Notes: generated by a model from the letters alone, not told the origin. DNA of 64,000 bases from Ensifer aridi (GCF_002078505.1 NZ_LUAV01000012.1:307076-371075); one strand, 5' to 3'. Counted from the first letter of the stretch, positions 44,643 to 56,041 are shown. A program made the numbers and translations.

Positions 44643-45905
44643 TTAAAGCGCCAATTCCTCCTTACCGCCAACTTCGATGAACTGCTGATCTATCTCAGGC
44701 AGCGGCTCTTCATCGAGTATCGATTCGAAGGCACGCAGGCGCTTGTAGATTGACAACAGTTCCACAATCGTCGGCCAGGAATTGACGAGATACTGGAATG
44801 AAGAAGTCACCTGGCCAAATGCGCCGGAGATCTGATTCAAAGCGCCTAAGGAAATCTTGCCCGCGATGATCGACGGAGCCAGGATCAAGAGTGCGAAAAT
44901 ATTGTTAATCTGCAGATAGAAGATACGGGCGATATTGAAGTAGAGATAGTGGAAATAGAGGCGGAAATAGTTTCGGCGCACATGGCTGAAGAGTTCTTCA
45001 ACGGTGGGCGGTTGGGCGCGATCCGCATGGTCTTCGCCGTAAACCAGCTCTTTCCGATAGGCAGCTTCCACACGCTGATTCCGGAATTCCAATCCCGGCA
45101 GTTTGATACCGACCAGTGCCAGGAAAACTGTCCCGAAGAGCGACCACAAAACGGCCGCCGTAACCAGCGGATAGGGAATGCTGCCCACGATGGGCAGTTC
45201 GGTAACGTTCTCCGAAAGGCGGATCAGCACCGGCGTGAAGGCGATCAGGGTCATCACGCTATCAATAAGGCTGACACCGAGACCCTCGACCGTCGATGAA
45301 AAACGCATCGTGTCTTCCTGAACACGTTGCGACGCCCCCTCGATATGGCGCAGTTTGCCCCAATTCGCCATGTAGTACTCGTTCATCGCCGTGCGCCAGC
45401 GGAAGATATAGTGACTGACGAAGAAACGCGTCATAACCGCGACCGCGACCGCAACCATGGCGATGCCCAGAAATGTGGCGATCTGCCCATAGAACTGCTC
45501 TGCGGTGACTACAGCCGCTTTGGAAACGGCCGCCTGAATCAAATCCCAAAAGGGGCCGTACCAGTTGTTAATTGCCACACTCACCTGAACCTGGAAATAG
45601 GTGACAAACAGAATGAGCGAGGACCCCAAAATGGACCAACTCTGCCAACGGTGGGGCGAATAGACATACCAGAATGCCGTAAAGATCCCGACGATCAGGC
45701 CAAAGTAGATGTAAAACCAAAGGAATGGCGGGGACCAGAATGCCGATATGCCAACGATCGGAGGAGAGTTAGCCGGTGCAGGCGGGAGGCCGACGAAGGC
45801 ACCGAGCCCTTCGCCCCAGGCATACCAGAACGCGATGGCGATTAGCGACCAAACCACAACGGAGATGAAGAATAGCCTAGGCTTGGGGAAGAACGACTGG
45901 AACAA
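44643..45905 (-). CDS. bacA: Peptide transporter BacA (SbmA/BacA family)
   Basis: 420 residues, the exact length of S. meliloti BacA. About seven or eight membrane segments, with [19 protein letters not shown] and [21 protein letters not shown] typical of the family. It lacks the ABC ATPase domain found in longer relatives. It imports peptides by proton motive force, protects against host NCR peptides in nodules and affects very-long-chain fatty acid modification of lipid A. The frame opens at TTG 45905, GAGAG nine bases upstream; an in-frame stop lies 15 bases before and there is no ATG, so TTG is the likely start. Confidence 0.95.
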   Translation of the reverse strand: MFQSFFPKPRLFFISVVVWSLIAIAFWYAWGEGLGAFVGLPPAPANSPPIVGISAFWSPPFLWFYIYFGLIVGIFTAFWYVYSPHRWQSWSILGSSLILFVTYFQVQVSVAINNWYGPFWDLIQAAVSKAAVVTAEQFYGQIATFLGIAMVAVAVAVMTRFFVSHYIFRWRTAMNEYYMANWGKLRHIEGASQRVQEDTMRFSSTVEGLGVSLIDSVMTLIAFTPVLIRLSENVTELPIVGSIPYPLVTAAVLWSLFGTVFLALVGIKLPGLEFRNQRVEAAYRKELVYGEDHADRAQPPTVEELFSHVRRNYFRLYFHYLYFNIARIFYLQINNIFALLILAPSIIAGKISLGALNQISGAFGQVTSSFQYLVNSWPTIVELLSIYKRLRAFESILDEEPLPEIDQQFIEVGGKEELAL

Positions 45906-46053
45906 GGGACGGCACTCTCATTTTCTTGGAGGACAAGGACTTGCCTCCTGATGCGCCGAAACTAGGGCAAATTGCACGCGGCAACAATTACGCAACGCGA
46001 ATGTTACTGTTATTTCACGAATCTGAACCGGAGGATGCCGCATTCCCGGTGCT

Positions 46054-47364
46054 TCACCGGCCCAGCGCCGCCTTGATTCCACGCAATTCCAAAGCCACCA
46101 TCCCACCGCAGCAGAAGAGAACAACAGCAGCCACCAGCGTCGGCAAGGCGAAGCTCCCGGTCCGCTCCGCAAGCCATCCGGCCACCAGCGGCCCGACGAT
46201 CTGGCCGACGCCGAAGGCAGCGGTCATTAAGGCGAGCGCTCGGCGCGGGCTTTCGGGCGCCAGTTGCCGGCCGATCTGCAGACCGTAGGCGGTGATCATC
46301 ATGAAGGTGGCGCCAAGCATCAGCCCGCCGGCGAGCGGCGCGACGGGCAAGGGCAGACTGACCGTCAGCACGAGTCCGGCCGCCTCGACCAGCAAGCCGG
46401 CGGCATAGACACCGGCGAGGCCGAAGCGCGGCACGGCGTATCGCCATAGATGCACCGAAAGCGCGGCGCTGATGCCCGTCAGCAGCCAGGCGAGGAACTC
46501 GACGCCGTGGCCGCCGCTCGCATCTCGCGCCATCGCGACGAGGAAGGTGGCGGTGATCACGTAGCCGAAACCGAAGAAGCCGTAGGTTAGCGTCATGACC
46601 TTCAGCGGCCGCGTCCATACGAGCGGCGCCTCCGGCCGGCCGCCATTGGCGGATTGATGAGTGCCTGGCAGCAGCGCGACCACCAGAATTGTGCCAGCGA
46701 GCGCAACAAGCGCGCCGGTGAACCAATCGGCCTGCGACACCGAGAAGCCCGCGACACCCGCAAGCGGCGCCACCCAGACGGCAATCGAGGAAAGCGCGAT
46801 GCCGAAGCCGACGCCGCCGAAATGCACCGACGGTACATGCTCCGATCTGGCGGCGAGCCCCTGCCCCAGCACGATTCCCGAGACGAAGATCATCGCGAAC
46901 GCGCTCGCAAGTCCCGCCAGGAAACGGATGATGCAAAAGGCCAGCACGGACGAGGTGAGCCCCATGACTGCAAGCAACAGCGTCGTTGCGGCGAGCGCGG
47001 CAAGGCCGATCAAGCGTTCGCGGCCATGCGCCCAGCCATACGCGGCGAGCACCGCGCCCGCGAGATAGCCGATGAAATTCGCCGAGGCGATCAGTCCGGC
47101 ATCGCCCGGCGAAAGCCCGGCATCCGTCATCATGGCCGGCAGGATCGGAGTATAGGAGAAGCGCCCGAAGCCCATGGCCACCGCCATGGCAACTGCACCG
47201 GCGACGGCGGTGGCGGCAAGATTGACGCTTGGAAGGGAACTGCCGGCTACCCGTGGTTCGTCCCTCGCATGCCGCCTCCCCTGATGCGTCTCGATGCCGT
47301 CGGCGGCACCGGATCGCTGCGAGCCGGCATTCTCGCTATCCTGCGGTCTGTGAAGCGTGCCCAT
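46054..47364 (-). CDS. MFS transporter, YbfB/YjiJ type
   Basis: 436 residues from ATG 47364 (a TTG at 47388 is in frame; AAGGGA lies just before the ATG). Around twelve membrane segments; the N-terminal AMGFGRFSYTPILPAMM and ANFIGYLAGA are typical of the YbfB/COG2807-like group. The substrate is unknown. The 148 bases to bacA hold no terminator I can see, so readthrough into bacA is possible. Confidence 0.88.
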   Translation of the reverse strand: MGTLHRPQDSENAGSQRSGAADGIETHQGRRHARDEPRVAGSSLPSVNLAATAVAGAVAMAVAMGFGRFSYTPILPAMMTDAGLSPGDAGLIASANFIGYLAGAVLAAYGWAHGRERLIGLAALAATTLLLAVMGLTSSVLAFCIIRFLAGLASAFAMIFVSGIVLGQGLAARSEHVPSVHFGGVGFGIALSSIAVWVAPLAGVAGFSVSQADWFTGALVALAGTILVVALLPGTHQSANGGRPEAPLVWTRPLKVMTLTYGFFGFGYVITATFLVAMARDASGGHGVEFLAWLLTGISAALSVHLWRYAVPRFGLAGVYAAGLLVEAAGLVLTVSLPLPVAPLAGGLMLGATFMMITAYGLQIGRQLAPESPRRALALMTAAFGVGQIVGPLVAGWLAERTGSFALPTLVAAVVLFCCGGMVALELRGIKAALGR

Positions 47365-47402
47365 CTGTCCCTTATTGCATCGCAACAACAGGGCGACAAA
47401 TC

Positions 47403-47408
47403 ATTATA
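47403..47408 (-). promoter_or_regulatory. -10 box of the MFS gene
   Basis: A perfect TATAAT on the minus strand, 39 bases before ATG 47364. No clear -35 is visible, suggesting an activated promoter. Confidence 0.4.
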
Positions 47409-47480
47409 ATTGAACGAACTATCGACGGAATCGAACGATCAGCCGCGGTGACGAGGTCGCAACGTCACTCGGAGCCCGCG

Positions 47481-48230
47481 TCAGGCCGGGAGCGTGACGA
47501 CAAGCGGGCCGCCACGCGTCACGACGACCGTGTGCTCGTATTGCACGGTCGGGGCGCGCGGCTCGCTGTAGAGCGTCCACTCGTCGTCGCCGCTCTCGGC
47601 CCAGTGCGCGCCCATCGACAGGAACGGCTCGACGGTGAAAACCATGCCCTCGGCCATGCGCCGCCGCTCGGACGGGTCAGGCCAGGTGGCGATCTCGCCC
47701 GGCTCCTCGTGCAGCGAGCGGCCGATGCCGTGACTCGCCAGATTGGTGACGAGCGAATAACGGTTCTTGCGGGCGAACTCGCCAATGGCATTGCCGATCG
47801 CGGCCAGCGATTGACCCGGCCGGACCTGCTTCAGACCCACCCACATGGCGCGCTTGCCGTCGCGGCAGAGCCGGTCGATCTCGGTCGTCACCGGCGGTAC
47901 CGGAAAGGACGCGCCGGTATCGGCGAAGATGCCGTCCTTTTCCGCCGAAACGTCGATATTGACGAGATCGCCGGGCTGAATGACCCGGCCACCCGGAATG
48001 CCGTGCGCGATCTCCTCGTTGACGCTGATGCAGGTCGCCCCGGGGAACTTGTAGCAGAGCTCGGGTGCCGAGCGCGCGCCCGCATCCTCCAGCACCTTGC
48101 GGCCGATCGCGTCGAGCTCCGCCGTGGTCATGCCGGGCTCGAGGGCTTCGCCCATCGCCTGGAGCGCGTTGGCGCAGATGCGACCGATTTCCTTGAGCCG
48201 CTCGAGGTCTTCGTCGTTGTTGAGGGTCAT
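47481..48230 (-). CDS. map: Methionine aminopeptidase, type I
   Basis: 249 residues from ATG 48230. The five metal ligands are visible: two Asp in VNIDVSAEKDGIFADTGASF, His in ASHGIGRSLHEEPG, Glu in FTVEPFLSMG and Glu in VQYEHTVVV. It removes the initiator Met. Rhizobia usually have a housekeeping copy elsewhere; whether this is that copy cannot be told. It is isolated, and the LLM gene follows upstream with 67 bases between. Confidence 0.92.
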   Translation of the reverse strand: MTLNNDEDLERLKEIGRICANALQAMGEALEPGMTTAELDAIGRKVLEDAGARSAPELCYKFPGATCISVNEEIAHGIPGGRVIQPGDLVNIDVSAEKDGIFADTGASFPVPPVTTEIDRLCRDGKRAMWVGLKQVRPGQSLAAIGNAIGEFARKNRYSLVTNLASHGIGRSLHEEPGEIATWPDPSERRRMAEGMVFTVEPFLSMGAHWAESGDDEWTLYSEPRAPTVQYEHTVVVTRGGPLVVTLPA

Positions 48231-48297
48231 GATGTCTCGCTTTCGCGGCCTCATGTAGCGTGCCGGCGTGCGAGATACCAGTGTCGACCGGCGACGG

Positions 48298-49356
48298 TCA
48301 GACGCCGGATGCCTGCGGCTGGCCCTCTTCCGCCAGCATCTCGCGGACCAACGGCGCCACCTTGGTGCCGTAAAGCTCGATCCCGCGCATGATCTGGTCG
48401 TGCGGCATCAGGCCGATCGCCATCTGCAGGAGGAAGCGGTCATTGCGGAACAGCCGTTGGTGCGCCACGATCTTCTGTGCGACCGTTTCCGGATCGCCGA
48501 TGAAGAGATTTCCAGTCGGGCTGCGCGCCTGGTCATAGTGGGCGCGGTTCGTGGGTCCCCAACCGCGTTCGCGGCCGATGCGATTCATCACCTCCGCCTG
48601 CGGTCCGTAGAACTTGTCAGCAGCCTTTTCCGTCGTGTCGGCGATGAAGCCATGCACGTTGATACTCGTCTTGAGCTTCGAGGCATCCTGACCGCTGCGG
48701 CGCGCGGCCTCGCGGTAAAGATCGAACAACGGAGCAAATCGGCGCGGTTCCCCGCCGATGATCGCGAGCGCCATCGGCAAACCGAGCGCACCGGCACGCG
48801 CAACCGATTGCGGCGTGCCGCCGACGGCGATCCAGAGCGGCAATGGGTTCTGCAGCGGCCGCGGATAGACGCCGCGGTCGTTGATCGGCGGACGCAGCTC
48901 GCCCGACCAGGTGATCTTCTCGCTGTCGCGCAGCGCTAGCAGGAGCTCCAGCTTCTCGGCAAAAAGCTGGTCGTAGTCGTCGAGCGACTGGCCGAAGAGC
49001 GGGAAGGATTCGATGAAAGAGCCACGCCCGGCCATGATCTCGGCACGGCCGTTGCAGATGAGATCGAGCGTCGCGAACTGCTGAAAGACGCGAACCGGCT
49101 CGTCGGAGCTCAGCACCGTCACCGCGCTCGTCAGTCGAATCCGGCTCGTGCGCGCCGCGGCCGCCGCAAGGATCACCGCCGGCGCCGAGGCCGCATAGTC
49201 GGGCCGATGATGCTCGCCGAGGCCGAAAACATCGAGACCGACCTGATCGGCAAGCTCGATCTCCTCGAGGAGATTGGCCAGACGCCGGTGGCCCTCCGCT
49301 CCCTTGTCGGCCGCATTCGGATCGACGTCGGCGAATGTATAGAGTCCGAGTTCCAT
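48298..49356 (-). CDS. LLM-class flavin-dependent oxidoreductase
   Basis: 352 residues from ATG 49356 (AGGAAGCAAATC upstream). [16 protein letters not shown] is the bacterial-luciferase-like signature, and [15 protein letters not shown] and [18 protein letters not shown] are usual. It uses reduced FMN or F420; Proteobacteria normally use FMNH2. The substrate is unknown. It lies at the end of a minus-strand run that begins with the ArsR regulator, but a 110-base gap makes co-transcription uncertain. Confidence 0.9.
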   Translation of the reverse strand: MELGLYTFADVDPNAADKGAEGHRRLANLLEEIELADQVGLDVFGLGEHHRPDYAASAPAVILAAAAARTSRIRLTSAVTVLSSDEPVRVFQQFATLDLICNGRAEIMAGRGSFIESFPLFGQSLDDYDQLFAEKLELLLALRDSEKITWSGELRPPINDRGVYPRPLQNPLPLWIAVGGTPQSVARAGALGLPMALAIIGGEPRRFAPLFDLYREAARRSGQDASKLKTSINVHGFIADTTEKAADKFYGPQAEVMNRIGRERGWGPTNRAHYDQARSPTGNLFIGDPETVAQKIVAHQRLFRNDRFLLQMAIGLMPHDQIMRGIELYGTKVAPLVREMLAEEGQPQASGV

Positions 49357-49466
49357 GATTTGCTTCCTGCTATCGTTCCGCCAGAGATAATCGGGGCGCG
49401 ATCGGGCCGCAAATGCGCCTTTGGGAAACACACCGTTTCCAACGGCCATCCGGTTCAAGAAGCTCT

Positions 49467-49907
49467 TCAAGAGCTCTTCGGTCTCTTCTGAGAACGGGCG
49501 GCTCGCGCCGACGTGTTCAGTACCACGGCGGCGCGGATGAGCGCCTTCAACGCCTCTTCGTCGATCTTGTCGCCCTCATGAATATCGATGGCACGCCTGG
49601 TATTGCCTTCGAGGCTGGAGTTGAAGAGGCCTGAAGGGTCTTCCAACGAGGCGCCTTTGGCGAAGGTCATCTTCACGACATTCTTGTAGGTCTCACCCGT
49701 GCAGATGATTCCGGCATGCGACCACACCGGAACCCCTCTCCACTTCCACTCCTCGACCACTTCGGGATCGGCCTGTTTGATGAGAGCTCGGATGTGGGCG
49801 AGCGTCTCGCCGCGCCAATCGCCGAGCTCGTTGATTCTCGCGTCTATCAGCCGAGAAGGAGAACCCTCTTCCATTGAGCCGCTCTTCGATGTCGCCGCTT
49901 CCTTCAT
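49467..49907 (-). CDS. DUF1801 domain protein (first copy)
   Basis: 146 residues from ATG 49907 (GGGAGAGACAACC upstream). [21 protein letters not shown] and [20 protein letters not shown] are DUF1801 blocks (YdhG-like fold). No activity is established. It ends in a basic tail ([13 protein letters not shown]). Companion to the next gene. Confidence 0.85.
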   Translation of the reverse strand: MKEAATSKSGSMEEGSPSRLIDARINELGDWRGETLAHIRALIKQADPEVVEEWKWRGVPVWSHAGIICTGETYKNVVKMTFAKGASLEDPSGLFNSSLEGNTRRAIDIHEGDKIDEEALKALIRAAVVLNTSARAARSQKRPKSS

Positions 49908-50041
49908 GGTCGTTGTCTCTCCCTTCACTCGGGTATCGTCAGTCGCCGTTTGGCGTCACAGTACAGTATTCGACGCGCTGGGTTGGGACTTCACGGCTGG
50001 CGCGCCCGCTCACGCGACGCACGCACCTCGCCGCTTCCCAC

Positions 50042-50509
50042 TCACAATTTTTCGCCGGGCAATTGGCTGGCCTGCTTCACCCAGTCGGCGAACTGAACCT
50101 CGTCGAGTTGGCCCTCATGGATGTCGAGGTATCGTACTTCCGGGTGCTTGGACGCCCCGGCTGGGACAGGGCGCAGCGATGTGCCGCGGAAGAACGTCAC
50201 TTTGACGTACTTCGTGAAACAATGAAAGCTGAGGAACCAACCCTCGCCCTCGATGCCGTAGAAGGGCGAGTTCCATTTGACCGCCTTGTGCACATCGGGG
50301 ACAGTGCGCACGATGATCTCGTCGAGGCGGCGGCCGAGGTCGCTCTTCCAGCCCGGCATCGCCGCGATGTAGGCCTGCACCGGGGCGTCACCATAGCCCT
50401 TCGCTATCTGAGGATTGCCGCCCGAGAGGAGGACAGGCTCCGCGGCGGCCTGCTTTGGAGCGGCCTTCGTTGCAACCGTCCCCGACTTCTTTGGTGTCTT
50501 GCCGGTCAT
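50042..50509 (-). CDS. DUF1801 domain protein (second copy)
   Basis: 155 residues from ATG 50509, with GGAG eight bases upstream; an in-frame GTG at 50518 overlaps the previous stop. A Lys/Ala-rich N-terminal extension (KTPKKSGTVATKAAPKQAAA) precedes the DUF1801 core (VPDVHKAVKWNSPFYGIEGE, YVKVTFFRGTSLRPVP). The basic tail is reminiscent of nucleic-acid binding, but this is a guess. Likely co-transcribed with the small membrane gene. Confidence 0.85.
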   Translation of the reverse strand: MTGKTPKKSGTVATKAAPKQAAAEPVLLSGGNPQIAKGYGDAPVQAYIAAMPGWKSDLGRRLDEIIVRTVPDVHKAVKWNSPFYGIEGEGWFLSFHCFTKYVKVTFFRGTSLRPVPAGASKHPEVRYLDIHEGQLDEVQFADWVKQASQLPGEKL

Positions 50510-50514
50510 CGCCT

Positions 50515-50742
50515 TCACTCCATTGAACCGGCAGGTCGCCCGCTGCGCCAGCTAATAGCATACGGCAACACGAACATGTACAGGCCGGTGAACAGCAGAA
50601 GGAAGAGCGGGAGCAGTGGCGAATAGACCACCCAGGCGGGAGGCTCGCCCAGTCCCATGGCGAGGAAGTTGGCGATCACGGTCATCGTGAAAAGGATAGA
50701 CAACCAGCGGTGGAATTGTCGCACCCACATGTTCCAATTCAT
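50515..50742 (-). CDS. Small membrane protein
   Basis: 75 residues, two membrane segments (ILFTMTVIANFLAMGL and LLPLFLLLFTGLYMFVL). MWVRQFHRWLSILFTM resembles N-termini of small PepSY-like or cytochrome-type membrane proteins. ATAGGAGATCCTC is the ribosome site. It lies between the SRPBCC and DUF1801 genes and is probably in one transcript with them. Confidence 0.8.
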   Translation of the reverse strand: MNWNMWVRQFHRWLSILFTMTVIANFLAMGLGEPPAWVVYSPLLPLFLLLFTGLYMFVLPYAISWRSGRPAGSME

Positions 50743-50812
50743 GAGGATCTCCTATCGGATGTATCGAAGCGGATCGCCACCTTATTGGCCCCTTGGACAA
50801 CGCCGGCAGACG

Positions 50813-51244
50813 TCAGTCCATCCGCGCCAAAACCTGCTCCAGCTTTTCAAGGAATTGCTGCCATCCCGCCTTGGCACCGCCGTAGGCCTGCCGCTGATCC
50901 GGCCGGAAGCCCGACTGCTCCATGCGCAGCTGCGTCCCGGTGCTCGTTGGGGTGAGTGTAAAAGTCACCACACTCTTCAGGTCGAAGGCGGCATCCTCGT
51001 GGGTGAAATTCCAAGTGTAGGTCAGCTTTCTGTTCGGCTCTATGGCGAGGACCTCGCAGTCCAATACTCCGCCCCAGTCTCCGCGAAGATTGAAACGGTG
51101 CCCTACGACAGGCTTGAAATCGCTTTTCATCAGCCACTCCTCGATCAGGTGTGGTTGGGTGAGCGCGCGCCAGATCTTCTCCGGCGGATGAGGGATTTCA
51201 CGCTCGACGACGACGGAGCGCGTTTCGGTCGGCGTATCGTTCAT
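50813..51244 (-). CDS. SRPBCC (AHSA1/START) domain protein
   Basis: 143 residues from ATG 51244. VVEREIPHPPEKIWRALTQP, EEWLMKSDFKPVVGH and a C-terminal GWQQFLEKLEQVLARM are typical of activator-of-Hsp90-like lipid-binding folds. Its ATG overlaps the ArsR stop by 4 bases, the standard ArsR-SRPBCC pair, where the partner probably binds a hydrophobic ligand. Confidence 0.9.
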   Translation of the reverse strand: MNDTPTETRSVVVEREIPHPPEKIWRALTQPHLIEEWLMKSDFKPVVGHRFNLRGDWGGVLDCEVLAIEPNRKLTYTWNFTHEDAAFDLKSVVTFTLTPTSTGTQLRMEQSGFRPDQRQAYGGAKAGWQQFLEKLEQVLARMD

Positions 51245-51564
51245 TGGTCCATCCTTTTCAGTAGGTCTTCGAGATCGTCGAAACGGCTCTGCCAGAACCC
51301 GGCCATCTGGCTCGTCCAATCGAGCAAAGGGGCAAGAGCGCCGAGTTGCGCGCTATAATATGTGTGGCGACCTTCGTGACGATCGCGCACCAACCCGGCC
51401 TCCTTCAAGAGCCCGAGATGTTTCGAGACGACCGGTTGCGAGACCCCGGCCCGAGCGGTCAGAGCTCCAACCGTCCTCTCTCCTTCGCGGCACAGTCGCT
51501 CAAAGAGAGCCCGCCGAGTGGGATCGGCAAGCGTCCTGAAGAGCATATCATGAGCATTCGACAT
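51241..51564 (-). CDS. ArsR-family transcriptional regulator
   Basis: 107 residues from ATG 51564. Winged helix-turn-helix with MLFRTLADPTRRALFERL, ARAGVSQPVVSKHLGLLKEAGL and RHTYYSAQ. No Cys metal sensors. It likely regulates its own operon (SRPBCC, small membrane protein, DUF1801 pair). The next 343 bases up to glpK show no gene and only one hairpin (51833-51855). Confidence 0.9.
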   Translation of the reverse strand: MSNAHDMLFRTLADPTRRALFERLCREGERTVGALTARAGVSQPVVSKHLGLLKEAGLVRDRHEGRHTYYSAQLGALAPLLDWTSQMAGFWQSRFDDLEDLLKRMDQ

Positions 51565-51832
51565 CGGGATCAATACCCTGCTGGCTATTGATCGACCTAT
51601 AGCTTCTGAGCTATGCGTGAGTCAAGCAGAGCCCGATCCTTATTGATCCTCTTCACAGGAACCAGTGTTAGCGGCGAGAGATCCGTTGTATATCTGATTA
51701 CAGCGGCACAATTCGGGCGCCAGAGTGAACGCAATGCTCACGCCCGTGAGCGACGGCACTCGTGAAGACGTCCGCGCAGACCATAGTTAGACGGCTATGC
51801 ATTATGATTGCTATCGTGATGTAGTGGTGACG

Positions 51833-51855
51833 CGCGTGCCGTCGCTCGGCACGCG
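51833..51855. terminator. Hairpin after glpK
   Basis: cgcgtgccg (51833-51841) pairs perfectly with 51847-51855, loop tcgct, about 50 bases beyond the glpK stop. No T-run. The rest of the 51565-51907 gap holds nothing I can support. Confidence 0.4.
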
Positions 51856-51907
51856 ACGTCGAGCTGGCTCCAGCTCAGCGGGTAGGACGCAAAGGAAACC
51901 GCAACAC

Positions 51908-53401
<1,494 letters not shown>

Positions 53402-53519
53402 ATGCCCCTCCTCGGCACGCTACTCCAAAAGGGCGGAACGGAATGCGAGCGGAAGACCGCGCCGCGCTTTCCTCACTCCACCCCTTTCGCCCTTCCTCAA
53501 GGGCGACATTCGGAAGACT

Positions 53520-53562
53520 TGAATACGATGGAAAAACGAATGTCAAACGAAAACAAAACGCA
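53520..53562 (-). promoter_or_regulatory. Candidate glpK promoter with phased direct repeats
   Basis: Minus strand TTGACA (53546-53541) and TATTCA (53525-53520), spacer 15. On the plus strand, ACG(A/C)A units begin at 53536, 53547 and 53558, exactly 11 bases apart, so on one face of the helix and across the -35 box. A DeoR-type operator (GlpR) is a possibility. The rest of the 53402-53754 gap shows only the bdhA ribosome site (GGGAGAGCGAGA). Confidence 0.4.
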
Positions 53563-53754
53563 ACTCTCTCCAGGCGCTCCCGCGAGGGCTGACTCTGCGT
53601 CGTCGGCCCGAAAAACACAATTGTCACCGCCGCGCTTTTGCGCGTAGGCTGAGGCTGTTGCGTCGCAAAACGAGGCGAACGGGATGACGAACGTGGGCCG
53701 CTTTCGCCCGCCTCCCGCTTCGGCGAATGCGGTCGGCGCGAAGGGAGAGCGAGA

Positions 53755-54531
53755 ATGACGAAAACTGCAGTGATAACGGGTTCGACGAGCGGCATCGGGC
53801 TGGCGATCGCCAGGGCTTTTGCCGGTACCGGCGCCAATATCGTGCTCAACGGCTTCGGAACGGCGGACGAGATCAGGACGGTGACGGACGAGGTCGCGGG
53901 TCTCGGCAACGGCACCGTGCTCTACCACCCCGCCGACATGGCGAAGCCGGACGAGATCGCCGATCTGATGGCCACAGCCGCTTCGCGCTTCGGCGGCATC
54001 GACATCCTCGTCAACAATGCCGGCGTGCAGTTCGTCGAAAAGATCGAGGATTTCCCGGTCGAGCAGTGGGACCGGATCATCGCCATCAATCTCTCCTCCT
54101 CCTTCCACACGATTCGCGCCGCCATTCCGGCGATGAAGAAGAAAAGCTGGGGGCGCATCATCAATATCGCCTCCGCGCACGGACTCGTCGCCTCGCCTTT
54201 CAAGTCCGCCTATGTCGCGGCCAAGCATGGTATCATGGGCTTGACGAAGACCGTGGCGCTGGAGGTGGCTGAAAACGGCATCACCGTAAACTCGATCTGC
54301 CCCGGCTACGTGCTGACGCCGCTCGTCGAAAAGCAGATACCGGACCAGGCGAGAACCCGCGGCATCACCGAGGAGCAGGTGATCAACGAGGTGATGCTCA
54401 AGGGCCAGCCGACGAAGAAGTTCATAACGGTCGAACAGGTCGCGTCGCTGGCGCTCTATCTTGCAAGTGACGACGCCGCCCAGATCACCGGCACGCATGT
54501 CTCCATGGATGGCGGCTGGACGGCGCAATAA
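53755..54531 (+). CDS. bdhA: D-3-hydroxybutyrate dehydrogenase
   Basis: 258 residues, short-chain dehydrogenase: NAD site TGSTSGIGLAIA, NNAG, catalytic Ser, Tyr and Lys in IASAHGLVASPFKSAYVAAK. It oxidises 3-hydroxybutyrate to acetoacetate, the first step of using PHB breakdown products. It is followed after 22 bases by xdhA; a bdhA-xdhA-xdhB order is described in S. meliloti. The promoter is shared with divergent glpK. Confidence 0.95.
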   Translation: MTKTAVITGSTSGIGLAIARAFAGTGANIVLNGFGTADEIRTVTDEVAGLGNGTVLYHPADMAKPDEIADLMATAASRFGGIDILVNNAGVQFVEKIEDFPVEQWDRIIAINLSSSFHTIRAAIPAMKKKSWGRIINIASAHGLVASPFKSAYVAAKHGIMGLTKTVALEVAENGITVNSICPGYVLTPLVEKQIPDQARTRGITEEQVINEVMLKGQPTKKFITVEQVASLALYLASDDAAQITGTHVSMDGGWTAQ

Positions 54532-54553
54532 CCGGAGGTTTGAAAGGAAGGGC

Positions 54554-56041
54554 ATGGCACAGGAATCCGGCAGCATCCGCTTCATTCTGAACGATACGGA
54601 GGTCGCCCTTTCCGAAGTCGCGCCGACTGCCACATTGCTCGATTATCTGAGGCTCGAGCATCGCCTCACCGGCACCAAGGAGGGCTGCGCCGAAGGCGAC
54701 TGCGGCGCCTGCACAGTGCTGGTCGGCCGGCTTGTACGTGACGGCCGCGGGGAAGAGGGTCTCGTCTACGAAAGCGTCAATGCCTGCATCCGCTTCATAG
54801 GCTCGCTGAATGCCACGCATGTCGTGACCGTCGAGCATCTGGCCGCCAAGGACGGCACGCTCCATCCGGTGCAGCAGGCGATGGTGGATTTCCACGGATC
54901 GCAATGCGGCTTCTGCACGCCGGGCTTCGTCATGTCGCTCTACGGCCTGTGGCTCACCAACGATAATCCGAGCCGCGCGGCGATCGAGAAGGCGCTGCAG
55001 GGCAATCTCTGTCGCTGCACCGGTTATGAGCCAATCATCCGCGCGGCCGAAGCGGCCGCCAGGGAACGGCCTTCGGCGCTCTTCGATCCGATCACGCGAA
55101 CGCGCGAGGCGGTCACTGCCCGGCTGGAGGCCCTGCGGCAGACAGAAACGATCGTCATCAGCAAGGGCGAGGACTGCCTGATCCTACCCGTCGACGCAAC
55201 CGACCTCGCGCGCGTGCTTGCCGAACATCCGGATGCGACGATTGTCGCCGGCTCGACCGATGTCGGGCTTTGGGTGACGAAGCAGATGCGCTCGCTCAAC
55301 CCCGTAATCTTCATCGGCGGCATTGCGGAACTGCAGCGCATCGAGAGCTCGGAGGCGGGCCTGACGATTGGCGCCGGGGTCAGCTATACGGCTGCACGTG
55401 ATGCGCTTTCCGCCGCTTACCCCACGCTTGGCTGTCTGATCGACCGCATCGGCGGCGACCAGATTCGCAACATGGGCACGATCGGCGGCAATATCGCCAA
55501 CGGCTCTCCGATCGGCGACAGCCCACCGCCGCTGATCGCGCTCGGCGCGACTGTAACCCTGCGCTTGAAGGACAGCACGCGCTCGCTGCCGCTCGAGGAC
55601 TTCTTCATCGCCTATGGCAGACAGGACCGCAAACCGGGCGAGTTCGTCGAGAGCGTCTTCGTTCCGGCGCTCCACGCGGGCCAGCATTTCGCCGCCTATA
55701 AGGTCACGAAGCGCCGCGACGAAGATATCTCTGCCCTGCTCGGCGCCTTCCGGATTTCCCTCGACGGAGACCGGGTGAAGACCGCCCGCATCGCCTTCGG
55801 CGGCATGGCGGCGACGCCGAAGCGAGCGAAGGCCGTGGAGGCGGCGCTGATCGGCCAGCCCTGGACCGAGGATACGATACGCAAAGCGCAAGCCGCCTTC
55901 GAGGCCGATTACCAGCCGATCACTGACTGGCGCGCGACCGCCGCCTATCGCCTGCTCGCGGCGAAGAACCTGCTGATGCGTTTCTTCCTGGAAAGCACCG
56001 GAGAGATAGTACAGTTGCAGCGGTTCGAGGAGGTCGCATGA
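54554..56041 (+). CDS. xdhA: Xanthine dehydrogenase small subunit (FeS/FAD)
   Basis: 495 residues from ATG 54554 (GGAGGTTTGAAAGGAAGG upstream). N-terminal 2Fe-2S domain with Cys sets GCAEGDCGACTVLVG, SQCGFCTPGF and LCRCTGYEPI; FAD domain with IVAGSTDVGLWVTK and GTIGGNIANGSPIGD; C-terminal CO_deh_flav_C domain. It passes electrons from the molybdenum centre in XdhB to NAD. The stop overlaps an ATG (ATGA) that enters the repeat before xdhB. Confidence 0.96.
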   Translation: MAQESGSIRFILNDTEVALSEVAPTATLLDYLRLEHRLTGTKEGCAEGDCGACTVLVGRLVRDGRGEEGLVYESVNACIRFIGSLNATHVVTVEHLAAKDGTLHPVQQAMVDFHGSQCGFCTPGFVMSLYGLWLTNDNPSRAAIEKALQGNLCRCTGYEPIIRAAEAAARERPSALFDPITRTREAVTARLEALRQTETIVISKGEDCLILPVDATDLARVLAEHPDATIVAGSTDVGLWVTKQMRSLNPVIFIGGIAELQRIESSEAGLTIGAGVSYTAARDALSAAYPTLGCLIDRIGGDQIRNMGTIGGNIANGSPIGDSPPPLIALGATVTLRLKDSTRSLPLEDFFIAYGRQDRKPGEFVESVFVPALHAGQHFAAYKVTKRRDEDISALLGAFRISLDGDRVKTARIAFGGMAATPKRAKAVEAALIGQPWTEDTIRKAQAAFEADYQPITDWRATAAYRLLAAKNLLMRFFLESTGEIVQLQRFEEVA

